This document shows, piece by piece, positions 7,716 through 12,932 of a stretch of DNA of 12,932 nucleotides. The first letter of the stretch is position 1. Every line of letters begins with the position of its first letter. Both the position numbers and the translations under genes were made by a program. Below the pieces are notes generated by a model. The model was given only the letters and a program-made list of their open reading frames with translations. It made no database searches and had not been told where the DNA came from. Source of the stretch: JAUNBG01 sp964442735 (GTDB taxonomy: Bacteria; Planctomycetota; Planctomycetia; Pirellulales; Thermoguttaceae); the NCBI GenBank assembly GCA_964442735.1, contig CAYUAP010000136.1, positions 1 through 12,932 on the forward strand, written 5' to 3'.

Positions 7716-7745
7716 CCGCTACAAGTGTATCCACTACAAGTGTAA
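7716..7745. repeat. 15-bp tandem duplication 3' of the DUF1559 gene
   Basis: Two 15-bp copies, 7716-7730 (CCGCTACAAGTGTAT) and 7731-7745 (CCACTACAAGTGTAA), differ at two positions. They lie about 60 bp past the DUF1559 stop codon. Confidence 0.75.
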
Positions 7746-7802
7746 TTGTCCTCTATCGTTTAACGATTGTATAAATTTATTCAAGTTTATCCATTAATTC
7801 TA

Positions 7803-8588
7803 TTATTTCGGCTTTTCTGATTCTGGTATGGTCTTCGGTTGACGGACCTGCCATTTATCAGAATATTCATGGAGATTTTCAGAGTTTAATAAAATGGTAT
7901 TACAATCCAATGTATTTACTGGAACTACATTATAAACATGGCCCGGAATACATCCGAAATGATATTTTACATCGGAATGTATTCCTTTTCCATGTATCGA
8001 ATCATTAACAACTATCATCGTATCTTCTAATCCCAAATCCGCATAGGGATCCATCCAACAGAAGGAATTCGGTGTTTCCATTAATAATATTTTATCATTA
8101 TCTTCCTTTTGGGGCGTATAGGGTTTCGCTCCGGGAAAAAATCCGTTTTTATCGACGATAACTACATAATTACAGTGTCCATTCTTTAGTTCGGAAGAAG
8201 GGCAGTAATAAAAGGGCAGACTCTGGGAATGAAATTGACGATTATATTCACTATCCCATGGTTCTGAAAGACGAATCTTTTGATAAAGAAACTCTGATTC
8301 CACAAAGGGCAAAAGGAGAACCCGCCAACTGTGAAGTCGATTCCCTTCTTTATCGGTCGTCCAGGCAGGAGGAAGTGTCCCGTATACAATTTGATAATTC
8401 TTTAACGCAAGTACAATATTCTTCATATTATTAATACACCCGGCTCTTCGGGAACATTCACCATCAACAGCTTCCATTGGAAAAAGAAAATAAAAAATCG
8501 CCAATACAAGCAGGAGATACATAATTACCAATCTCCAAGGTCTGCCTATCCGGAAAATAGAATCTGCCAATACTTGTTCTTTTTTCAT
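7803..8588 (-). CDS. DUF1559-family protein, atypical, single membrane anchor
   Basis: The 261-residue product has one hydrophobic segment at about 18-38. It then carries the DUF1559 core typical of planctomycetes: C51-INNMKNIVLALKNYQ, YGTLPPAW (69-76), HSWRVLLLPFVE (86-97) and EPWDSEYN (109-116). Standard members begin with a type IV pilin-like FTLVELL cleavage motif and end with a conserved H-X9-DG-type motif. Here the N-terminus is RPWRLVIMYLLLVLAIF, with no pilin signal, and the region near H199-H204 reads GCIPG where DG is expected. It is therefore likely membrane anchored rather than assembled as a pseudopilin. The ATG has AAGGA five bases upstream (8594-8598). It stands alone, with gaps of 326 bp before and about 600 bp after. 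Function is unknown. Confidence 0.85.
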   Translation of the reverse strand: MKKEQVLADSIFRIGRPWRLVIMYLLLVLAIFYFLFPMEAVDGECSRRAGCINNMKNIVLALKNYQIVYGTLPPAWTTDKEGNRLHSWRVLLLPFVESEFLYQKIRLSEPWDSEYNRQFHSQSLPFYYCPSSELKNGHCNYVVIVDKNGFFPGAKPYTPQKEDNDKILLMETPNSFCWMDPYADLGLEDTMIVVNDSIHGKGIHSDVKYHFGCIPGHVYNVVPVNTLDCNTILLNSENLHEYSDKWQVRQPKTIPESEKPK

Positions 8589-8680
8589 TTGTATCCTTTT
8601 GGATTTATTATTCTATAATTACTAATATTTATTTTGTTTATCTATTGTATCTATTGAGTAATTTATAAAAATCAACATCT

Positions 8681-8926
8681 GTTATCGATCCTGGTAACCG
8701 TTCACGGATATAAAGTAAAACCACGGATATAAAGTAAAACCACAGATAACATTGATTTTCACGGATAATTTTTTGCAAACATACTTTTTTATGATAAAAT
8801 TATTTATTATAATAGATAAAAATATTTCGTTTGTTATTGTAAAATATTGTATTTTACAGCAGACTATCTCTGTTTATCCGTGGTATCCGTGGTTCCAAAA
8901 TAGATCGTGAATGGTTATCGATCCTG
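8681..8926. mobile_element. candidate MITE-like insertion with 13-bp flanking direct repeat
   Basis: GTTATCGATCCTG occurs at 8681-8693 and 8914-8926; the second copy spans the stop codon of the LamG/BNR gene. The roughly 220 bp between them start with CGTTCACGGATATAAAG... and end with ...TATCCGTGGTTCC...CGTGAATG. These are imperfect inverted ends sharing TTCACG and AACCACGGATA. Inside are a 19-bp tandem duplication (8703-8721, 8722-8740), an AT-rich centre, a hairpin at 8839-8857 (arm GTAAAATA, loop TTG) and a 9-bp duplication TATCCGTGG (8875-8892). ATCCGTGG-type intergenic repeats occur in various bacterial genomes, as I recall. There is no transposase, so this would be a passive element. 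A long target duplication is unusual, so a non-transposition origin is possible. Confidence 0.45.
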
Positions 8927-11020
8927 AATCGGAACAGGTTTTTCCCAATCATTTTTCATTTTACGCGGGAGTTGGAAAACATCACCTTGTTGATTGGAGA
9001 AAAACAGGTTTGCTTGAGATTTTTTACGTCCGTTTCCGTTAGCCCAATAGGAATAGAAGTCGGGATTCGCATTGATTGGACGCCGCGGATAACAGTGATT
9101 AACGGAACTTGATTGGGTCATCTGACGTTCCTTCATCCAGGTATGTCCCTGATCCCGACTGATCCAGAGAGACATTTCACCCCCGGTATTATATCGTTGA
9201 GGTCCATCGTCCAATGCACCTATCATCCTCCATAATCCGTCCGGCTCCACATATATCGACCCAAAATCATAATTATTGTCTACTTCACATAACGGTTGAA
9301 TATCCCATTTCGTTCCAGACCAATGTGCCGTCCAGGCGACTCGAGGACCGTTTTCCGGACCTGATTCAAAACCTTTACTTGTTATATAAAAAATAACCGG
9401 ATTTCCTTCATTATCGTATGTCATGTCCATTATATAAACGTTCTGACGCTTTGCTTCATAATTATATACTAAAGAAGGACTTGAAATTTCCTTTATCGGT
9501 ATACTAATCGGATCTCCCTGAATACTTTGCCAGGTTTTTCCGCCATCTTTACTTTCTATATAATAAAGATTCGTTCGCCAATTCAGTCCAATTCGTCCCT
9601 CTTTTTCATCATTGGGATGGTAATTAAACGAAGTTCCAATCTTTTGATCTTTATAAATGGCGGCATTCTGATAGTGCCCGTATTTTATGGCCGCAATCGG
9701 TTGCCAGGCAGACCAGTGAACGCCATCCGAACTCTTCATGAAACAGAGAACCCGGGACGCTATTGACGTCGGATCGTTCAGAAGTGAACGGTCATAGGTC
9801 GTAAAAAGCGAAATCATTCCATTACATGGTACCGTAAAGACCTGAAGATACGAAAAGTTCGTCATGGGAACCTCCCGGCCCGCCACGATTTTCGTCGGCT
9901 CTACCAATACAAATTCATCACAATTATAGGGCCGTACACTTTTATGAATCCAGGACGGACGCCCTGTTCCATGGGACGTTGAAAAAATCCATAGATATCC
10001 CTGATTGTCCACCGTCATAACCGGATTATCATGTGCATCTTCCGTTTTTTTATCGAGAATGATCGTCGGACGTGAAACCATCTTCGTTTTGTGGTCGAAA
10101 CAGGCAACTTCATGATATAACGTACTCTCTGTTTCTTCATCGGTCCCGCCAAAACAGAAAAATGTTTTATCGACTTCCGGACAATAGACGGCAAAGGGAT
10201 AATGATTGGCTGGATACGTTCCCAATCCACCGCTGTATTTATAGATATATTCGTTTTTTAGTTTTTGATTATAATACCAAATACTTCGAAAACCGGTATC
10301 TTTTTTATTCAAAAGAGTATTGACTCCGGGAAAATATTTTTCTCCATTAGGTCCATTTGGCCCTATTACGGATGAAACCAGTTTCTCCCCTCGAACGGAA
10401 TCACCGTTCCAGGCAGCGATCAGACGATCTGATATCCCGGCAACAGACCCTGTATAAATCTTGTTCACCTCGCCGGAGGTCAACGCTTTATTCCAAATAC
10501 CTATATCCCGAAGGACTCCATGCAGAATTCGATTGGAATCGTTTTTCAACGTTCCAAGAAAAAGACTCCCTTTAAAGTATTTTAAAGACGTTTTCAATGG
10601 TTTCTGGCCCGCCAGTACGCCATCTTTATAAATAGAAACGGTTTTTCCATCGAACGTTCCACAATAATGGGTCCAACGATTGGGCTCCGGAGGGGGCGCC
10701 AGGACATAATCATAGACGTTTCCTTGCTCTTCCTTCTGGATTAACATACGCACTTGACCGTTATAAAGATAAAACGTAAAATCACTGTTGGCCGCGCCAA
10801 TATTGAGAAAAATCTGCGATGTTGTATTCGAATGAACTAAAACCCATGACGAAACGGAAAATGATTGCGGTTCAATCTTTTTATTCGGCCAATCAACTTT
10901 ATAACATACTTTGCCATCAAACAATATGCCTTCCTCCTCTCCTTTTTCCGGACTACCCACTTGACCGAAAACAACAAGAGAAGCCATAAAAAAATATATC
11001 GTCATAATCAATTGTTTCAT
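8915..11020 (-). CDS. secreted LamG plus BNR/sialidase-like propeller protein
   Basis: The 701-residue product has a signal peptide (about 1-20, TIYFFMASLVVFGQ). A LamG/concanavalin-like domain follows at about 32-192, with RWTHYCGTFDG (115-125), IYKDGVLAG (130-138) and DIGIWNKALTSGEV (172-185). From about 245 to 690 lies a beta-propeller of BNR type with Asp boxes S490-KDGGKTW and S621-RDQGHTW, and a degenerate one at SSDGVHW (430-436). The segment EDAHDNPVMTVDNQGYLWIF (327-346), followed by SHGTGRPSW, recalls BNR_4-type propellers. Such proteins bind or degrade polysaccharides outside the cell or in the periplasm; the substrate cannot be told here. The ATG is preceded by a strong site, GAGGTG, four bases away (11025-11030). 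The gene is divergent from bioB. Its stop lies in a 13-bp repeat repeated downstream. Confidence 0.88.
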   Translation of the reverse strand: MKQLIMTIYFFMASLVVFGQVGSPEKGEEEGILFDGKVCYKVDWPNKKIEPQSFSVSSWVLVHSNTTSQIFLNIGAANSDFTFYLYNGQVRMLIQKEEQGNVYDYVLAPPPEPNRWTHYCGTFDGKTVSIYKDGVLAGQKPLKTSLKYFKGSLFLGTLKNDSNRILHGVLRDIGIWNKALTSGEVNKIYTGSVAGISDRLIAAWNGDSVRGEKLVSSVIGPNGPNGEKYFPGVNTLLNKKDTGFRSIWYYNQKLKNEYIYKYSGGLGTYPANHYPFAVYCPEVDKTFFCFGGTDEETESTLYHEVACFDHKTKMVSRPTIILDKKTEDAHDNPVMTVDNQGYLWIFSTSHGTGRPSWIHKSVRPYNCDEFVLVEPTKIVAGREVPMTNFSYLQVFTVPCNGMISLFTTYDRSLLNDPTSIASRVLCFMKSSDGVHWSAWQPIAAIKYGHYQNAAIYKDQKIGTSFNYHPNDEKEGRIGLNWRTNLYYIESKDGGKTWQSIQGDPISIPIKEISSPSLVYNYEAKRQNVYIMDMTYDNEGNPVIFYITSKGFESGPENGPRVAWTAHWSGTKWDIQPLCEVDNNYDFGSIYVEPDGLWRMIGALDDGPQRYNTGGEMSLWISRDQGHTWMKERQMTQSSSVNHCYPRRPINANPDFYSYWANGNGRKKSQANLFFSNQQGDVFQLPRKMKNDWEKPVPIQDR

Positions 11021-11208
11021 AGATCACCTCTATTCCATCTGGTATTCTTTAATGCAGGACGATTCTAAAAACCTGAATCTCGCGTTCAGTCGAAATTACA
11101 ATGTATTATAAATTACGGAAAATACGGACATAACGTTCACGTTTCAAAATGGTTTTCGAATCTTCCCTGTATCTTCATTCCACTTTTAATGAAGTTCTTC
11201 ATCATTAG

Positions 11209-11243
11209 CATTTATTACATCAAACATTTATTACATTATCAGA
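11209..11243. repeat. imperfect 16-bp duplication
   Basis: CATTTATTACAT recurs at 11209 and 11225 with a 16-bp period, and a shorter echo (CATTTTAC) begins at 11244. It is AT-rich and has no recognised role. Confidence 0.6.
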
Positions 11244-11458
11244 CATTTTACAAAATGAAAAGTTAATTTACAATACCACAAATGGTCCCAATAAAATATT
11301 TTTAAATTTTCAAATTAAAAAACGCGAAATATCATAAATTTGACCGTCTTCACGAATTTAAAGTTCATTTCCGGAATCTGAATAAAAAATGTAACAGAAC
11401 AAGGGAATCAAAGAACTCAACCTATTGTTATAATGACAGTTTTAATTTGTTATCTTCT

Positions 11459-11560
11459 TTAAATATGTTACATTTTTAAATATATTATCTTTACAAATAG
11501 ATTACCTTTACAAAACATATAACCTTCTAAAAGCGATTTTCTAAAAGGCCAAATTATCTA
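11459..11560. repeat. degenerate 17-bp tandem repeat
   Basis: Four successive 17-bp units start at 11459, 11476, 11493 and 11510 (for example TTAAATATGTTACATTT, TTAAATATATTATCTTT and ACAAATAGATTACCTTT). One or two more diverged units follow to about 11560. The copies share about two thirds of their bases or fewer, so this is an old expansion. Confidence 0.55.
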
Positions 11561-11595
11561 AACGAAGGACCATAAATATAAAATATTCATGTAAC

Positions 11596-11657
11596 ACGAC
11601 AACAATGCCGATTATAACGACAATAATGTTGATCATAATGACAATAACGGCTTTATA
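11596..11657. repeat. degenerate 21-bp tandem repeat, three copies
   Basis: Copies lie at 11596-11616, 11617-11637 and 11638-11657 and share an A(C/T)GACAA-AATG-like beginning and an -ATA end. It is about 140 bp upstream of the bioB start. I see no dyad symmetry that would mark an operator. Confidence 0.65.
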
Positions 11658-11747
11658 AAATATTCCTCGAAAACATAAAGAATGATTTGTTTTTCAAGGA
11701 ATAAAAAATAATGATTAGACCGTGACTAGAATAAAAAAGGAAACGTC

Positions 11748-11777
11748 TGAAATTTGATAATTATGAAATTTGATAAT
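11748..11777. repeat. 16-bp-spaced direct repeat just upstream of bioB
   Basis: TGAAATTTGATAAT occurs at 11748-11761 and 11764-11777, a 16-bp period, ending 17 bases before the bioB ATG. It includes TTGATA and TAATAT hexamers, but these are only 14 bp apart, short for a sigma-70 promoter. It could be a regulator site, or simply another slippage duplication. Confidence 0.7.
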
Positions 11778-11794
11778 ATTGGCAAAATAGTTTT

Positions 11795-12868
11795 ATGGAA
11801 GAAATAACAAACAGTGCAAAAATAATAAACAGTGTAGAAACAGCAAACAGTGTAGAAATAACTAACAGTGTAAAAACATTAAACAGTGTAGAAATAACTA
11901 ACATTGTAGAGTTTTTTGAGGATAAAATTGTTTCTGGAAACGTTCTTGTCGCTTCCGAAGCAATGAAACTGATAAACGTTGAACTTGATCAATTATGCGA
12001 GGCTGCGAATCGGATTCGGCAACTCTATCGTGGTAACGTCGTTGATTTATGCTGTATCTTGAACGCGAAAAGCGGTCGATGTTCCGAAAATTGTCGTTAT
12101 TGTGCCCAGTCAGTATCATGTCATACAAAGATCGATGAATACCCACTAAAGAGTGTTGACAACATTGTCGAATCGGGACGACGTGCTGCGCGTGAAGGTA
12201 TTGGTCGTTTCTCGGTTGTAACCTCCGGACGAAAATTGACGCAAAAGGAGATTGATTCACTAGCTTTGGCGTTTGAAATACTTGCAACCGAAGGGAATAT
12301 TTCACTCTGTGCGTCGCTCGGTTTGCAGACGGTAAACGAATTACAAACTCTCAAGAATGCGGGTCTGACTCGATTTCATCATAATCTTGAGACGTCGCGA
12401 CGTTTTTTTCCATCGATCTGTACAACGCACACCTATGACGATAAACTCTTGACAATCCATAACGCTATGGAAGTCGGACTGGAAATCTGTTCTGGAGGAA
12501 TCATGGGTATGGGTGAAACATGGAACGACCGAATTGATATGGCAATTGAACTACGGGAGTTAGGTGTCCGTTCGATTCCCATCAATATATTAACACCGAT
12601 ACCGGGTACGGTCCTGGCCGATCAATCCGTTCTTTCGGTCAACGAAATACGTCGCATAATTGCGATTTGGCGTTTTCTTCTTCCTGATGCAGCAATTCGA
12701 CTAGCTGGCGGACGCAGACTGTTTCCCGATAAAGGAGCCGCGTTTTTCGTTGCCGGAGCCGATGCAGCTATTACCGGCGATATGCTGACAACATCGGGCG
12801 TATCGGTCCACGAAGACAGAATCCTGCTAGAACAGTTGGGACGAAATGTCGCCACATTTCAAAAATAA
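11795..12868 (+). CDS. bioB: biotin synthase BioB with repeat-bearing N-terminal extension
   Basis: BioB is a radical SAM enzyme that inserts sulfur into dethiobiotin in the last step of biotin synthesis. The 357-residue product carries the CxxxCxxC cluster motif C96-SEN-C100-RY-C103 after LNAKSG. C172 (SLCASLG), C232 (ICSGGIMGMGET) and R302 (IRLAGGR) match E. coli C128, C188 and R260, ligands of the auxiliary cluster. The fourth ligand, C97 of E. coli, is Ser140 here (GRFSVVTSGR). This, with HHNLETS and SIPINILTPIPGT, resembles biotin synthases of anaerobes, one of which is reported to use a 4Fe-5S auxiliary cluster. Residues 6-41 are six 6-residue repeats and make the N-terminus about 30 residues longer than in B. 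subtilis BioB. No good alternative start exists before the core, and no Shine-Dalgarno is visible. No other bio genes are nearby. Confidence 0.95.
   Translation: MEEITNSAKIINSVETANSVEITNSVKTLNSVEITNIVEFFEDKIVSGNVLVASEAMKLINVELDQLCEAANRIRQLYRGNVVDLCCILNAKSGRCSENCRYCAQSVSCHTKIDEYPLKSVDNIVESGRRAAREGIGRFSVVTSGRKLTQKEIDSLALAFEILATEGNISLCASLGLQTVNELQTLKNAGLTRFHHNLETSRRFFPSICTTHTYDDKLLTIHNAMEVGLEICSGGIMGMGETWNDRIDMAIELRELGVRSIPINILTPIPGTVLADQSVLSVNEIRRIIAIWRFLLPDAAIRLAGGRRLFPDKGAAFFVAGADAAITGDMLTTSGVSVHEDRILLEQLGRNVATFQK
11810..11917 (+). repeat. 18-bp in-frame tandem repeat at the 5' end of bioB
   Basis: Six 18-bp units start at 11810, 11828, 11846, 11864, 11882 and 11900. They encode NSAKII, NSVETA, NSVEIT, NSVKTL, NSVEIT and NIVEFF. 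The third and fifth units are almost identical at DNA level. The five codons before them (MEEIT) look like the end of another unit, so the start codon itself may derive from the repeat. Confidence 0.93.
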
Positions 12869-12912
12869 TTGGATCATAAATATACTCAAGGTCGTTATAA
12901 AAGTCTATTTTT

Positions 12913-12932
12913 CAAAACAGGCGAGACGCCTG
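12913..12932 (+). terminator. two-hairpin family repeat, cut by window edge; possible bioB terminator
   Basis: Arm CAAAACAGGCG (12913-12923), loop AGA and the start of the complementary arm CGCCTG (12927-12932) match the long hairpin of the arrays at 1-364 and 2157-2367. It begins 44 bases after the bioB stop. A T-run after the second arm would be expected just outside the window; with it the structure would resemble an intrinsic terminator. The repeat identity is clear, while the terminator role is an inference. Confidence 0.65.

Larger units (their letters stand above)
11021..11794. other. 774-bp AT-rich divergent intergenic region
   Basis: This gap separates the divergent LamG/BNR and bioB starts. 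A perfect TATAAT on the minus strand (11105-11110) lies about 85 bp before the LamG/BNR ATG, but I find no good -35 box with it. Much of the remainder consists of degenerate tandem repeats, listed separately. I see no convincing riboswitch, small gene, tRNA, or clear bioB promoter. The bioB ATG has no recognisable Shine-Dalgarno sequence. Confidence 0.7.

Noticed and set aside
11700..11794. Sigma-70 promoter directly before bioB
   Set aside because: TTGATA and TAATAT are present but only 14 bp apart and are part of a direct repeat in AT-rich DNA.
12843..12860. AT-rich hairpin at the end of bioB as terminator
   Set aside because: The 7-bp stem (GAAATGT/ACATTTC) lies within the last codons and is weak; the GC-rich repeat hairpin at 12913 is the better candidate.
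11795..12868. BioB-like gene as the missing AmmeMemoRadiSam radical SAM enzyme
   Set aside because: The motifs (CSENCRYC, ICSGGIMGMGE, IRLAGGR) are those of biotin synthase, and the gene is distant and on the other strand.

Overview
The window looks like a chromosomal segment of an AT-leaning planctomycete, probably an anaerobic and possibly gut-associated one. The clues are a DUF1559-family protein, a secreted TPR/CHAT protein and a LamG/BNR secreted protein, all typical of Planctomycetota. The biotin synthase also resembles those of anaerobes. No taxonomic marker gene is present, so this is an inference.

Layout: five genes lie on the minus strand and one on the plus strand. From right to left on the minus strand they are: a LamG plus BNR-propeller secreted protein (8915-11020), an atypical membrane-anchored DUF1559 protein (7803-8588), a large exported TPR/CHAT protein (3770-7195), a MEMO-AMMECR1 fusion (2380-3741) and a DUF58 protein (530-2089). 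The CHAT and MEMO genes are 28 bp apart and are probably one operon. The DUF58 gene follows after a 290-bp gap filled by a hairpin repeat array. A plus-strand bioB (11795-12868) is divergent from the LamG/BNR gene across a 774-bp AT-rich gap.

The most unusual content is repetitive. A composite repeat carrying two perfect hairpins, both with the core CGTCTCG, occurs as a 113-bp tandem array at 1-364, as an inverted-orientation 79/80-bp array at 2157-2367, and again at the right edge from 12913. Each copy lies just 3' of a gene end. Independently, almost every intergenic gap carries short tandem duplications with 13-21 bp periods. Two such expansions are inside coding sequence: the Lys/Asp tail of the CHAT protein and the N-terminus of BioB. 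A 220-bp segment between the LamG/BNR and DUF1559 genes has inverted ends and a 13-bp direct duplication, like a small non-autonomous element.

I see no rRNA, tRNA, CRISPR array, transposase or phage gene. I found no convincing new defence or metabolic system. The best leads are the hairpin repeat family, the catalytically degenerate CHAT protein paired with MEMO-AMMECR1, and the repeat-extended BioB.
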